A DNA stretch of 64,000 nucleotides from UKL13-2 sp036394575 (GCA_036394575.1 DASWEY010000066.1:1-64000), one strand, 5' to 3'. Numbered from the stretch's first letter, positions 49,693 to 59,211 are shown. Program-made: numbers and translations. Notes: generated by a model not told the origin, from the letters alone.

Positions 49693-51465
49693 TCAATCGC
49701 CAAGCGCCACACCCTCGCGACGGGGATCAGCGCCGCCGATCCAGCCGGCATGCGGTGCGTCGCTGGCGGCGATGGCATGCACACCAGAATTGATATCGCC
49801 AACCGTCACGACATGACCTCTCGCTTCGAGCCCGGTCTGCAGCTTTTGGTTCCCGCTGTTGCGTTCCAGCACGGTAGTGGCCGCGGTCTGCGCGCCAAAA
49901 TTGCCCAGATTGATTGCCTCCTGGAGATCGAGTTTCCAATCCAGCACCCCGATCAGGGTCTTGGTCACGAATTGGATGATGCCGCTCCCGCCGGGGGAAC
50001 CCAGCACCAGCCGCACGCGGCCGGCACGATCGAACACAATGGTTGGCGCCATCGAGCTCCGCGGCCGCTTGCGCGGCTCCACACGATTGGCCACCGGTTT
50101 GCCATCAGCTTCCGGCGCAAAGGAAAAATCGGTCAGCTGATTGTTCAACAGAAAACCGCGCACCATCTGTTTGGCGCCGAACGCGGATTCGATGGTGGTG
50201 GTCATCGACACCACATTGCCGGCCGCATCGACAATCGACAGATGTGAAGTGCCCGGGAGATCCGCCGATTGGTCCGGCCCCAGCACTTGCGCGACACCGG
50301 GCGGCACACCGGCTGCCGGCACGCCCATGCTCTTGTCCATGCGAATCAAACCGGCGCGGCGCTTCAGGTAATCCTTGTCGAGCAGGCCGGTCATCGGCAC
50401 CGGATAAAAATCGCTGTCCGCCATGTACCGCGCCCGGTCGGCATAGGCCAGCCGGTAGGCCTCGGCGACCAAATGCGTCGACGCCTCGGTTTCGGCGCCC
50501 AGGGAAGCGAGATCGAAGTTTTCCAGCATGCCGAGCGTCATCAGCACAGTGGCCGCCGAACTCGATCCCGCCACCGTGCAGACCTTCCACTGCGCGCGAT
50601 AGACGGCGCATACCGGTTCGCGTTTTTTGGCCCGGTAGTCGGCAAGATCGGCCTCGCTCAGCAGCCCCGGATTGCCGGGATGCTTGCGCACGGCGGCGAC
50701 CATATCGCGGGCGATATCGCCCTTGTAGAAAGCATCGGCGCCGCTTTTGGCGATGGCGCGGAAGGTTGCCGCCAGTTCCGGATTTTTCAGGATCGTGCCG
50801 ACCGGTTTGGGTGTGCCATCTGCCGCATAAAAATACGCGGCCGCTTGCAAAGGCTGCACATTGAGGCGCGGCTCACGCGATTGCCCGGCATCGCCGGCGG
50901 TTGCCGAGTACATGCGCGGGCTGATCGGGAACCCCCGCTCGCAAAGGCGAATGGCGGGCTCGAACAGGCGTGCCCAGGGCAGCTTGCCTTTCTCTTTCCA
51001 TGCCAGCTCCAGCATGCGCAGCACGCCCGGCGTGCCGACGGCGCGGCCACCAACGCGGGTGGAGAAAGGCAAGGGTTTGCCTCCGGCATCCAGAAACAAT
51101 TTTTCGTCCGCCGCCGCCGGCGCGGTCTCGCGGCCATCGTAGGATTCCAGTTTGCCGAGTACCGCATCGTAATGCAGCAGGAAGGCGCCGCCGCCGATGC
51201 CCGAGGATTGCGGCTCGACCAGGTTCAACACCATCTGCACCGCAATCGCCGCATCGGTCGCCGAGCCGCCTGCGCGCAGGATCTCGAGCCCCGCTTCCGC
51301 TGCCAGCGGATTGGCGGCGACCACCATATCCTTGGCCGCGAAGACAGCGCGTTTGGGCGTCCAGCCCGAGGGCAGCTCGGGCGCCGGGGCCTGGGCGCAG
51401 ACCGATGTCGCGAGCAGCAGGCTGCCCGCGACAGAAATGAAGATCTGGCGTTTGATGGTATTCAA
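49693..51465 (-). CDS. ggt: Gamma-glutamyltransferase
   Basis: A 590-residue periplasmic enzyme that hydrolyses or transfers the gamma-glutamyl group of glutathione. The signal peptide ends near SVCAQAPAPELP. The large-subunit part holds GGSATDAAIAVQMVLNLVEPQSSGIGGGAFLL. Autocleavage occurs before Thr406 in PGTSHLSIVDAAGNVVSMTTTIE, which starts the small subunit and is the nucleophile; the GSPGGSGIIQFV loop near the end supports the active site. Length and motifs are normal. It is followed at higher coordinates by rlmI on the same strand, 40 bp away. Confidence 0.93.
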   Translation of the reverse strand: MNTIKRQIFISVAGSLLLATSVCAQAPAPELPSGWTPKRAVFAAKDMVVAANPLAAEAGLEILRAGGSATDAAIAVQMVLNLVEPQSSGIGGGAFLLHYDAVLGKLESYDGRETAPAAADEKLFLDAGGKPLPFSTRVGGRAVGTPGVLRMLELAWKEKGKLPWARLFEPAIRLCERGFPISPRMYSATAGDAGQSREPRLNVQPLQAAAYFYAADGTPKPVGTILKNPELAATFRAIAKSGADAFYKGDIARDMVAAVRKHPGNPGLLSEADLADYRAKKREPVCAVYRAQWKVCTVAGSSSAATVLMTLGMLENFDLASLGAETEASTHLVAEAYRLAYADRARYMADSDFYPVPMTGLLDKDYLKRRAGLIRMDKSMGVPAAGVPPGVAQVLGPDQSADLPGTSHLSIVDAAGNVVSMTTTIESAFGAKQMVRGFLLNNQLTDFSFAPEADGKPVANRVEPRKRPRSSMAPTIVFDRAGRVRLVLGSPGGSGIIQFVTKTLIGVLDWKLDLQEAINLGNFGAQTAATTVLERNSGNQKLQTGLEARGHVVTVGDINSGVHAIAASDAPHAGWIGGADPRREGVALGD

Positions 51466-51505
51466 TGGCGCCCTTTCAGTCGTTTTTCTGCGTCCACTTC
51501 ATGCC

Positions 51506-52684
51506 TTACAAGCGCCGCAGCAACAGGCCCTTGAGATAATCCCCTTCTGGAAAGTTGAGCGCGACCGGATGATCCTCGCCGCCGCTCAGGTGCCGCAAAA
51601 TCTGCGCATCGACATTGGCGTCCAGCGCCGCGCCGGCGACGATTTTCTGGAACAGCTCGGCCGAAATGCCGCCGGAGCAGGAGAAGGTCATCAATCTTCC
51701 ACCCGGCCGCAACAGCTTGAAGCCGAGCAGGTTGATATCCTTGTAGGCGCGCGTCGCTTTTTCGGCGTGATGCGCAGTCGGTGCAAATTTCGGCGGGTCG
51801 AGAATGATGAGATCGAAGCTGCGGCCCATATCGCGCAGTTTGCGCAGGGCCGCGAATACATCGGCCTCCCAGAATTCGGCGCGCGCCGCATCCACCCCGT
51901 TCAGGGCCACATTGCGCGCGGCGGTGGCCAGGGCCGGACCGGAGCTGTCGATCGACAGCACCGATTTGGCGCCGCCGGCCAGGGCCGCCACGCTCATGCC
52001 GCCGGTATAACAAAAGCAGTTCAGCACCTCTGCGCCGCTTGAAAGCGCGGCAGTGAGCGCGCGATTTTCGCGCTGATCAAGATAAAAGCCGGTCTTGTGG
52101 CCATTGATCACATCGACAGCGATCTTCAGGCCGCCTTCGGCAATATTGACTTCGCCGCTCAATGCGGCGCCGGCGATCAACCCGTTGCGCACCGGCAAGC
52201 CTTCGAGCGCGCGCACATCGGCGTCGGAGCGCTCGTACACCGTTGCGCAGCCGCTCTGCTGCTGGATCACGCGCGCCAGAAATTCGCGCCGCGGCTCGAT
52301 GCCGGCGGTGAGCAGTTGCAGCACCACCACCTCGCCATAGCGATCCGCGATCAGGCCGGGCAACCCATCGGATTCGGCATGGACCAGGCGCATTGCATCG
52401 GTGCGTGCGCTGAGCGGCGCGCGGCGCGCAATCGCCGCAGCAATACGTTTTTCGAAAAAAGCATCGTCGACAACGTCTTTTTCGCTGAAGGTAACGACGC
52501 GCGCCACTATCTGCGACTGCGCGCTGAACAACGCCCGGGCCAGGAAGCGCCCGTCTTCGGCATACACGCCGACCACATCGCCGGAAACCGCGTCATTGCC
52601 GGGTTTCAGTGCGCCGGAGAATATCCAGGGATGGCGGCGCAGCAACGATTTTTCGCGCCCGGCTTTGATGATGATCTTTTTCAT
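51506..52684 (-). CDS. rlmI: 23S rRNA m5C methyltransferase RlmI-like
   Basis: A 392-residue SAM-dependent methyltransferase related to RlmI (YccW), which makes m5C1962 in 23S rRNA. The N-terminal PUA-like domain begins KKIIIKAGREKSLLRRHPWIFSGAL. The Rossmann methyltransferase domain includes VLNCFCYTGGMSVAALAGGAKSVLSIDSS, the DPPKFA catalytic loop (ILDPPKFAPTAHHAEKATRAYKDIN) and the TFSCSGGI segment with the conserved Cys. ATG 52684 is chosen because the PUA domain starts there; the frame upstream is unlike a protein. It is divergent from trmB, 74 bp away. Confidence 0.92.
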   Translation of the reverse strand: MKKIIIKAGREKSLLRRHPWIFSGALKPGNDAVSGDVVGVYAEDGRFLARALFSAQSQIVARVVTFSEKDVVDDAFFEKRIAAAIARRAPLSARTDAMRLVHAESDGLPGLIADRYGEVVVLQLLTAGIEPRREFLARVIQQQSGCATVYERSDADVRALEGLPVRNGLIAGAALSGEVNIAEGGLKIAVDVINGHKTGFYLDQRENRALTAALSSGAEVLNCFCYTGGMSVAALAGGAKSVLSIDSSGPALATAARNVALNGVDAARAEFWEADVFAALRKLRDMGRSFDLIILDPPKFAPTAHHAEKATRAYKDINLLGFKLLRPGGRLMTFSCSGGISAELFQKIVAGAALDANVDAQILRHLSGGEDHPVALNFPEGDYLKGLLLRRL

Positions 52685-52758
52685 GCCCACATTGTAACGG
52701 CGCAAGATGCCACTTCCGCAGCGCACGCCGCCGCAGGGCCAGCCCGTATAATTGCCGC

Positions 52759-53511
52759 ATGCCCAACGACTCCAAAAAAGACGCGACAGACAACGCGACA
52801 AACAACGCCGGCCCCGATGCCGGGGCGCCGCGCCGTCCGATCCGCAGCTTCGTGCTGCGCCAGGGCCGTCTCTCGACCGGCCAGGCGCGTGCGGTGGAAG
52901 TGCTGGGGCCGCAATTCGTGTTGCCGTTTTCCGCCACAGCCGGTTCGACCTCGGCCAGGCTCGACTTTGCGCGGGTATTTGCACGTGAGGCGCCGACCAT
53001 CGTCGAGATCGGCTTCGGCATGGGTGGCACCACAGCGGACATTGCCGAATCCCTGCCCGGCAAGAATTTCATCGGCATCGAAGTCCACACGCCCGGCGTC
53101 GGCGCCCTGTTGCGGCAGATCGATGAGCGCAAGCTCGCCAATCTGCGCATCGTCCAGCATGACGCGGTCGAGGTGCTGCAGCACATGATTGCCGATGCCT
53201 CGCTGGCGGGCGTGCATGTTTTTTTTCCCGACCCCTGGCCGAAAAAACGCCATCACAAGCGCCGCCTGATCCAGCCGGCATTCGTTGCCCTGCTCACGCG
53301 GAAAATGCAGCACGGCGGCTATCTGCATCTGGCCACCGACTGGCAGGAATATGCGGAGCATATGATCGAGGTACTGCGCGCCGAGCCCGGGCTGCGCAAT
53401 ATGGCCAACGAGTACGCGTCGCGCCCCGGCTATCGCACCGAGTCCAATTTCGAGCGCAAGGGCCTTGCCAAGGGACACGGCGTCTGGGATCTGGTGTTCA
53501 GCCGACGCTAA
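52759..53511 (+). CDS. trmB: tRNA (guanine-N7-)-methyltransferase
   Basis: A 250-residue enzyme that makes m7G46 in tRNA variable loops. The SAM site is PTIVEIGFGMGGTTADIAES, followed by NFIGIEVHTPGVGALLRQI, and the tell-tale catalytic region VHVFFPDPWPKKRHHKRRLIQPAF carries the conserved Asp. The C-terminal segment YRTESNFERKGLAKGHGVWDL is the classic TrmB ending (ESNFE..G...GH..W.L). The first 40 residues are a low-complexity, charged extension. The next gene starts 68 bp on. Confidence 0.96.
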   Translation: MPNDSKKDATDNATNNAGPDAGAPRRPIRSFVLRQGRLSTGQARAVEVLGPQFVLPFSATAGSTSARLDFARVFAREAPTIVEIGFGMGGTTADIAESLPGKNFIGIEVHTPGVGALLRQIDERKLANLRIVQHDAVEVLQHMIADASLAGVHVFFPDPWPKKRHHKRRLIQPAFVALLTRKMQHGGYLHLATDWQEYAEHMIEVLRAEPGLRNMANEYASRPGYRTESNFERKGLAKGHGVWDLVFSRR

Positions 53512-53579
53512 ATCCCTGCATCCGTATGGAATGCCTGCGCGTATCGACTGACAGGCATTATTTTTTTGAGGGAGATGCG

Positions 53580-54308
53580 ATGAACAATGACAATGACCAG
53601 GGAAAAACTTTTACCCGTGAGCGGGCAGCACGCCGTCGCCGCTTGCTGCAACTCGCCGCGCTCGGCACGCTTGGGCCCGCCGGCATCTCCGGCCTGATCC
53701 AGGATGCACTGGCCAAAGGCGATCTGCCGGCGATTGTCGGCATCAACTCCCTGTCCGGTACCGCCACGGTCAATGGCGTCGCGGCGAAAGCCGGCACCCT
53801 GGTCAAGCCCGGCGACAAGGTTGCAACTGGCCGCGACAGCACCGCGATCGTGGTGATCGGCAAGGATGCCTACCTGCTGCGCGCAAATACCAGCGTGATT
53901 TTCGAGGCCAGTCGCGACAATTCCGGCGTACTGGGCACCATTGCCATTTCCGCCGGCAAGCTGCTATCGGTGTTCGCCAAGCGCACCGATGCCGGCATTT
54001 CGCTGCGCGCGCAAGCGGCCACCATCGGCATCCGCGGCACCGGCTGCTATCTGGAAATCCATCCGGGCCGCACCTATTTTTGTCTCTGCTATGGCGAAGC
54101 CAGCATCAGCGGCGGCGGCATGGCGGCTGCCGCGACCATCCGCACCACTCATCATGAAAACCCGGTGTGGCTGGACGAGAGCGGAACCACCATGACGGTT
54201 GAAAAAACCGGCTTCGTCAATCACAACGACGAAGAGCTGATCCTGCTGGAAAAACTCACCGGTCGCGAACCGCCCTTCGTGAAACTGGGTCTGACCGGAC
54301 GCTACTAA
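53580..54308 (+). CDS. FecR-domain protein with Tat-like N-terminus
   Basis: A 242-residue protein. The N-terminus FTRERAARRRRLLQLAALGTLGPAGISGL has an RRRR-LLQL motif resembling a twin-arginine signal. The body is a FecR-type beta domain: LSGTATVNGVAAKAGTLVKPGDKVATGRDSTAIVVIG, LLRANTSVIFEA and AATIGIRGTGCYLEIHPGRTYFCLCYGEASISG. FecR domains normally sit in membrane regulators of iron uptake beside a sigma factor, but here there is neither a FecI-like sigma factor nor a receptor nearby, and no transmembrane anchor beyond the signal. The GAGGGAG site (53569-53575) fixes the ATG at 53580. It may be a periplasmic LPS- or glycan-linked protein; the role is unknown. Confidence 0.8.
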   Translation: MNNDNDQGKTFTRERAARRRRLLQLAALGTLGPAGISGLIQDALAKGDLPAIVGINSLSGTATVNGVAAKAGTLVKPGDKVATGRDSTAIVVIGKDAYLLRANTSVIFEASRDNSGVLGTIAISAGKLLSVFAKRTDAGISLRAQAATIGIRGTGCYLEIHPGRTYFCLCYGEASISGGGMAAAATIRTTHHENPVWLDESGTTMTVEKTGFVNHNDEELILLEKLTGREPPFVKLGLTGRY

Positions 54309-54325
54309 CCGTCGACTCGAAAAAG

Positions 54326-54402
54326 CAAAGTCCAGCATTGGCGCGGCTTCTGGGGCAAAAATGCCCCGAAACGCCCATCAAATGGCGTTCTGCGATTTCT
54401 TG
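54326..54402. repeat. Fold-back repeat, copy 5
   Basis: AAAGTCCAGCATTGGCGCGG begins the left arm, GGGGCAAAAATGCCCC the perfect inner hairpin, and AATGGCGTTCTGCGATTTCT the decayed right arm. It separates the FecR-type gene from the methyltransferase. Confidence 0.7.
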
Positions 54403-54413
54403 AAACGGCCCGG

Positions 54414-55181
54414 CTAAGCCATCAGGCCGTAATAAATTCGCGTGTCGTATTCGAAGCTCACCTTGCCGCCGACGGCGTGTGCCGCAAAAATTTCGCTGGC
54501 GCGCGCCGTCATCTGCGCGCCGTCGGGATGGTCCCTGGCCGGCATATAACTGGCCGAGTGCAGACGGCCCATCAGCCCGTCAAGATCCAGGCTCCGATTG
54601 TTGTCGAAGCTGGCTTCAAAAAATTCACCGCCGAAGAAAGGCGCCAGAATTTCCCGCTGCTGGAATTTCTTGTGGTCGATATCGCGATAGTCGCTGCCGT
54701 ACTCCCGCAGCAGCGCTTCATAGTCGCGCATGAAGGGCGTCGAGTCGAGACGGCGGTCGTTCCAGATCAACGCCAGCACGCCGTCCGGCTTGAGCAGGCG
54801 CAGGAATTCCTTGCGCGTCCGGTCGCGATCGAACCAGTGGAAGGCTTGCCCGGCGACGACGAAATCCATCGCATGCACCGGCAGGCGCGTGGCCTCGGCG
54901 CTGCCGTCCATGCTGGTGAAGCGGCCATACTCGGCCAGATATTTTTCGCCGGCGGCACGCATTTCGGCATTCGGCTCCACGCCGATCACCGCATTTCCAT
55001 TGTCGAGAAACAGCTTCGCCAGCATGCCGGTGCCGCTGCCGATATCCGCGATCACACTCTCCGGCGTCAATGCACATTTCGCCGCGAGCAGGTCGAGAAT
55101 CTCCGGCGGGTACGGCGGACGGTATTTGACGTAGTCGTCGACGCGGGAGGAGAAACGGGTGGTGGAATTGTCGACGGACAT
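54414..55181 (-). CDS. Class I SAM-dependent methyltransferase
   Basis: A 255-residue methyltransferase of the UbiE/Methyltransf_11 type. The opening RFSSRVDDYVKYRPPYPPEILDLLA is followed by motif I VIADIGSGTGMLAKLFLDNG, then the acidic loop VIGVEPNAEMRAAGEKYL. MDFVVAGQAFHWFDRDRTRKEFLRLLKPDGVLALIWND carries the Trp-Phe-Asp motif seen in relatives of unknown small-molecule substrate. It lies at the end of the minus-strand housekeeping block, 171 bp from the SDR gene. Confidence 0.9.
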   Translation of the reverse strand: MSVDNSTTRFSSRVDDYVKYRPPYPPEILDLLAAKCALTPESVIADIGSGTGMLAKLFLDNGNAVIGVEPNAEMRAAGEKYLAEYGRFTSMDGSAEATRLPVHAMDFVVAGQAFHWFDRDRTRKEFLRLLKPDGVLALIWNDRRLDSTPFMRDYEALLREYGSDYRDIDHKKFQQREILAPFFGGEFFEASFDNNRSLDLDGLMGRLHSASYMPARDHPDGAQMTARASEIFAAHAVGGKVSFEYDTRIYYGLMA

Positions 55182-55352
55182 GGGCGCAAAAGTTAGAGAG
55201 GGATGATCCGAATTTCGCGCCTTTCATCTTGCGCGCGGACAAATGCCCGGGCCATCCGCAAAGGGGAAAATACGGTGGGCGCGAAATTTTTCACGCCAAT
55301 CATTTTCACCGGGCAGCCAATGGCTGCTGACGCACGCGCCTGAGTCATCGGT

Positions 55353-56117
55353 TCAGCGCGGCTTTCTGGGCATGCGCGTGAACAGCCGGTCGTACAGCCA
55401 GTTGGGCAGCAGGCGCAGCACGCGTGCCGCGATCCCCATGTTCCAGGGAATCACCGTAAAGCTGGTTCTGCGGTCGATGGCGCGTGCAAAGCGCGCCGCC
55501 GCATCGTCGGCGCTGATCAGAAAGGGCATGCGGAATTTGTTGACGTCCGTCATCGGCGTCCGGATATAGCCGGGGCAGATGATGACCACCGACACGCCGG
55601 CCTCACGCAGCTCCACGCGCAGGCTTTCGCAGTAGCGGATCGCCGCCGCTTTCGAGGCGGAATAGGCACTGGCACCGGGAATGCCGCGGAAGCCGGCAAC
55701 GCTGGCGACGCCGACCAGGGTGCCGCCGCCGGCGTCTTTCATCGGCTGTACGAAGGGATGGAAGGTGTTGATCATGCCCATCACATTGGTGTCGAAAATA
55801 TCCTGGAAGGCCTGCAGATCGTCTGCGTTTTCGGTCAGCGTGCCGCGCGATACGCCGGCATTGGCAATGACGATATCGGGAACGCCGAAGCGCGTGATGA
55901 AATCGGCCGCGGCTGCGCGTAATGTAGCCGCGTCGCGCACATCGCAAGCATAGACAGCCGGCTTGCAATCGCCGGTCGCGGCCAATTCCTGCTGCACGCG
56001 CTCCAGAAAATCGCTGCGGCGCGCAACCAGGCCGAGCTGCGCGCCGCGCGCGGCATAGAGTCTGGCGAGGGATTCGCCGATACCGCTGGAGGCGCCGGTG
56101 ATGAAAACTTTTTCCAT
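55353..56117 (-). CDS. Short-chain dehydrogenase/reductase
   Basis: A 254-residue classic SDR. VFITGASSGIGESLARLYAARGAQLGLVARR gives the NAD(P) motif TGASSGIG; IVIANAGVSRGTL the NAG motif; and VASVAGFRGIPGASAYSASKAAAIRYCESLR the Ser-Tyr-x3-Lys triad. The Arg-Arg after the second strand suggests NADPH preference. The C-terminal LPNWLYDRLFTRMPRKPR is basic and may associate with membrane. Its gene order, next to dsbA and SPOR, is a conserved betaproteobacterial neighbourhood. Substrate is unknown. Confidence 0.92.
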   Translation of the reverse strand: MEKVFITGASSGIGESLARLYAARGAQLGLVARRSDFLERVQQELAATGDCKPAVYACDVRDAATLRAAAADFITRFGVPDIVIANAGVSRGTLTENADDLQAFQDIFDTNVMGMINTFHPFVQPMKDAGGGTLVGVASVAGFRGIPGASAYSASKAAAIRYCESLRVELREAGVSVVIICPGYIRTPMTDVNKFRMPFLISADDAAARFARAIDRRTSFTVIPWNMGIAARVLRLLPNWLYDRLFTRMPRKPR

Positions 56118-56132
56118 CGCCGGATGGAAGCG

Positions 56133-56786
56133 TTACTGCTTGGCCGGGGACGCAGCGGCGCCGACCTTGCGCGGTCCGCGCGCGTCGCCAATCAGCCGGT
56201 CCAGCGTAGTGAACAGTCGCTCGGGGCCATCCAGTTGCACGACCTGGAAGCGTCCATTCACCACCATCGTCGGCACGCTATTGATCTTGTAGTCGGCGAC
56301 CATGGCGCGGGCGCGCTTGACCTTGTTGTCCACGCTGAAAGATTTCTGCACCTCTTCAAATTTGCGCGGATCGACGCCGTTTTTTTCCAGCCACTTATTG
56401 AGTACCGCCGGATTGGCAAGCATCAGGAAATCGACATGAAAGGCATCGAAAATCTTGGTGTGGAGACGGTCAAGCTGGCCCATGGCTTCCAAGGTGTAGA
56501 ACAGGGCCGCGCCGTTGTTGAACCCATTGATGCCATCCATGGGGACGCGTTTCACTTTGACATCCGCCGGCTGGCGTTTGATCCAGGTTTCCAGGAAAGG
56601 GTCCAGATGATTGCAGTGAGGACAGGCGTAGGAAAAAAATTCCAGCACCTCGATTTTGCCGTCGTTTTCCACCGGCAGCGGCGGATTGAGCGGGACCACT
56701 TCGGTCGGACGTTGCGCGAATGCCGACGACGCCAGCAGGGTCAGGGAGGCAAACATCAGCGACTTGAGCCATTTGTGCTTGAACAT
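56133..56786 (-). CDS. dsbA: Thiol:disulfide interchange protein DsbA
   Basis: A 217-residue periplasmic oxidoreductase that introduces disulfide bonds into exported proteins. The signal peptide ends in SSAFA|QRP. The active site is Cys55-Pro-His-Cys58 in FFSYACPHCNHLDP, and the cis-Pro loop is INSVPTMVVNGRFQV. The length matches DsbA. It lies 15 bp before the SDR gene and 68 bp after the SPOR gene in transcription order. Confidence 0.95.
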   Translation of the reverse strand: MFKHKWLKSLMFASLTLLASSAFAQRPTEVVPLNPPLPVENDGKIEVLEFFSYACPHCNHLDPFLETWIKRQPADVKVKRVPMDGINGFNNGAALFYTLEAMGQLDRLHTKIFDAFHVDFLMLANPAVLNKWLEKNGVDPRKFEEVQKSFSVDNKVKRARAMVADYKINSVPTMVVNGRFQVVQLDGPERLFTTLDRLIGDARGPRKVGAAASPAKQ

Positions 56787-56854
56787 GAATGTTCCTATTG
56801 ATGACGTTTCATCCGCGAAGGCGGAAAAACGGGTTTGGTGAACGGGATGGGGGA

Positions 56855-57544
56855 CTATTCCGGCCGCACCATGGCGGCATTGATGCCGTTCTGGGACAGC
56901 GTGGCCTTGATTCTGTTCGCTTCTTCGAGACTTTTATAAGGTCCCAGGCGCACCCGGTATAACGTCCCCTTCTCCGGCAAGTTGACGCTCCTGACGTTCG
57001 CTTCCAGGCCCGCGAAGGCAATTTTGGCTTTGAGGCTCTCGGCATCGCCCTCGTTCTGGAATGCGCCGGCCTGCAAAAAATAGGTTTCCTTGCCCGCCGG
57101 AACCGTTGCCGCCGGTGCCTTGGCTGGTGCGGCATCGCGCTTCGTATCGGCCGCGTTGGGCACGCTGGAAAACTTGCTGGCGGCCGACTCCGCCGGTTTT
57201 TTGCCGGCGGACGGATCCTTTTCACCGGGAAGAATCTGGTAAAACTCGAAGCGCGGTTTCTCGCCATCCTTGCCGGTGGCGCCGGCGGTCGGCGGCGGAC
57301 GCAAGGCATCCGCTTTGGGCGCATCGGCCCGCGGCGCAATTGTTGGCAAAGCATCCACCGGACGGGTTTTTTCGACGAAAGGATTCGCGCTGCGATTCAG
57401 GAACAGTGCAATCCCCAGCGCGAGCAGGATACCCAGCAGCAGGCCGATGATGATGCCCATGAACAGGGGGTTCATCGGGCGCCTGCCGCGGCCGCCGGTG
57501 CCCGAATCGGATTGCGCGGCAGCAGGCCTGTAGTGATGGCTCAT
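56855..57544 (-). CDS. SPOR-domain cell-division protein, FtsN-like
   Basis: A 229-residue bitopic membrane protein. The N-terminal cytoplasmic segment is followed by a transmembrane helix (LFMGIIIGLLLGILLALGIALFL), then a Pro/Ala/Lys-rich linker and a C-terminal SPOR domain (about 150-229): YFLQAGAFQNEGDAESLKAKIAFAGLEANVRSVNLPEKGTLYRVRLGPYKSLEEANRIKATL. SPOR domains bind denuded peptidoglycan at the septum. It starts 2 bp after the argS stop, so the pair is co-transcribed. FtsN itself is usually longer; this is the short betaproteobacterial type. Confidence 0.9.
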   Translation of the reverse strand: MSHHYRPAAAQSDSGTGGRGRRPMNPLFMGIIIGLLLGILLALGIALFLNRSANPFVEKTRPVDALPTIAPRADAPKADALRPPPTAGATGKDGEKPRFEFYQILPGEKDPSAGKKPAESAASKFSSVPNAADTKRDAAPAKAPAATVPAGKETYFLQAGAFQNEGDAESLKAKIAFAGLEANVRSVNLPEKGTLYRVRLGPYKSLEEANRIKATLSQNGINAAMVRPE

Positions 57545-57546
57545 GT

Positions 57547-59211
57547 TTACATTTTCTCCGGGGCGGATACGCCCAGTGCGGCCAGGCCGTTCCTCAGTAC
57601 CTGGCGCGTCGCCAGGATCAGGGACAGACGGGCCAGCTTCAGTTTTTCATCGTCGAGCAGGAAGCGTTCGGCATTGTAATAGCTGTGCAGGCTGGCGGCG
57701 AGTTCGGCCAGATAGGTGACGACGATATGCGGCGCAAGCTCGCGCGCGGCGTGGTTCAGGGTTTCCGGGAAATCGGCCAGTGTGCGCAGCAGCGCAGATT
57801 CGTACTTGCTGGTCAACGGGGCGAGATCCGCATCTTTGAGGACGTCTTCATCCCCGCCCCATTGCGCGAGCACCGAGCAGATACGGGCATGCGCATACTG
57901 TACGTAATACACCGGATTTTCTTCCGAGCGGGAACGCGCCAGATCGATATCGAAAGTCAGTTGCGAATCGGATTTGCGCATCACGAAAAAATAGCGCGTG
58001 GCGTCGCGGCCGACCTCATCGATCAGATCGCGCAGCGTCAGATATCCGCCTGCGCGTTTGCCGATTTTCACTTCTTCGCCGCCACGCATCACCGTGATCA
58101 TCTGGTGCAGCACATAGTCGGGATAGCCGGCCGGGATGCCGATTTCCATCGCCTGCAGGCCGGCGCGCACCCGCGCCAGCGAACCATGGTGGTCCGCGCC
58201 CAGCTCGACGATGGCACGCGTGAAGCCGCGCTCCCATTTGCTGACGTGATAGGCGACGTCCGGAACGAAATAGGTGTAGCTCCCGTCCGATTTGCGCATG
58301 ACGCGATCCTTATCGTCGCCATAATCGGTACTGCGCAGCCACAGCGCCCCATCCTGTCGATAGGTCTTGCCGTTCTGTTCGAGGCGTTGCACCGTCCTGT
58401 CGACCAAGCCTTCGGTGTACAGCGAAGACTCGAGGTAATAATTATCGAAGAAGACGTCGAAGGCCTTGAGGTCGAGATCCTGTTCGTGCCGCAATGCCGC
58501 TACCGCAAAGCGGCGCACGACATCTTCGTTATCGCCTTTGGCATCCTGCGGGAATTCCTGCGCATAGCGGTTTGCGACCTCACGAATGTAATCACCGTGA
58601 TACCCGTCCTCGGGAAACGGCGCATCGATGCCGGCCTTTTCGCGCAGGCGCGCCTGCACCGACAGCATCAGGTTGTTGATCTGCGCACCGGCGTCGTTGT
58701 AATAGAACTCGCGCGACACCGCATAGCCCTGCGTTTCCAGCAGACGCGCCAGGGTATCGCCGATCGCCGCGGCGCGGCCATGGCCGACATGCAGGGGGCC
58801 GGTCGGATTGGCGGAGACGAACTCGACCATCAGTTTCTTGCCGCCGCCCATATCGTTACGGCCGAATGAATTTCCGACAGCAAAAATGCCGGCCACCACA
58901 CGGGTTTCCGCCGTTGCGGACAGGCGGATGTTGATAAAGCCGGGGCCGGCAATTTCCGGCGTCGTCGCCAGCAGATTGGAAGCCGGCAGCGCGGCGACAA
59001 TGGCCTCGGCGATCTCGCGCGGTTTTTTGCCGAGTTTTTTGGCCAGTTGCAGCGCGGAATTCACAGCAAAGTGACCGTGCTCGGGATTCTTCGGGCGTTC
59101 GATCTCGATGGTGAACGGATCGGCGGCCAGCGCCGGGAAAGCCTGCACCAGCGCTTGCTGGAACAACGTGGCAACCGCACTTTTATTGTCGATAAACGTG
59201 GACATGGTCAT
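57547..59211 (-). CDS. argS: Arginyl-tRNA synthetase
   Basis: A 554-residue class I aminoacyl-tRNA synthetase that charges tRNA-Arg. The N-terminal Arg-tRNA synthetase additional domain (about 1-110) begins FQQALVQAFPALAADPFTIEIERPKNPEHGHFAVN. The HIGH-like motif is PTGPLHVGHGRAAAIGDTLARLL, and the C-terminal anticodon-binding DALR domain is LADFPETLNHAARELAPHIVVTYLAELAASLHSYYN. Standard length. It lies between priA and the SPOR gene; the start could also be the next ATG, two codons in. Confidence 0.97.
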   Translation of the reverse strand: MTMSTFIDNKSAVATLFQQALVQAFPALAADPFTIEIERPKNPEHGHFAVNSALQLAKKLGKKPREIAEAIVAALPASNLLATTPEIAGPGFINIRLSATAETRVVAGIFAVGNSFGRNDMGGGKKLMVEFVSANPTGPLHVGHGRAAAIGDTLARLLETQGYAVSREFYYNDAGAQINNLMLSVQARLREKAGIDAPFPEDGYHGDYIREVANRYAQEFPQDAKGDNEDVVRRFAVAALRHEQDLDLKAFDVFFDNYYLESSLYTEGLVDRTVQRLEQNGKTYRQDGALWLRSTDYGDDKDRVMRKSDGSYTYFVPDVAYHVSKWERGFTRAIVELGADHHGSLARVRAGLQAMEIGIPAGYPDYVLHQMITVMRGGEEVKIGKRAGGYLTLRDLIDEVGRDATRYFFVMRKSDSQLTFDIDLARSRSEENPVYYVQYAHARICSVLAQWGGDEDVLKDADLAPLTSKYESALLRTLADFPETLNHAARELAPHIVVTYLAELAASLHSYYNAERFLLDDEKLKLARLSLILATRQVLRNGLAALGVSAPEKM

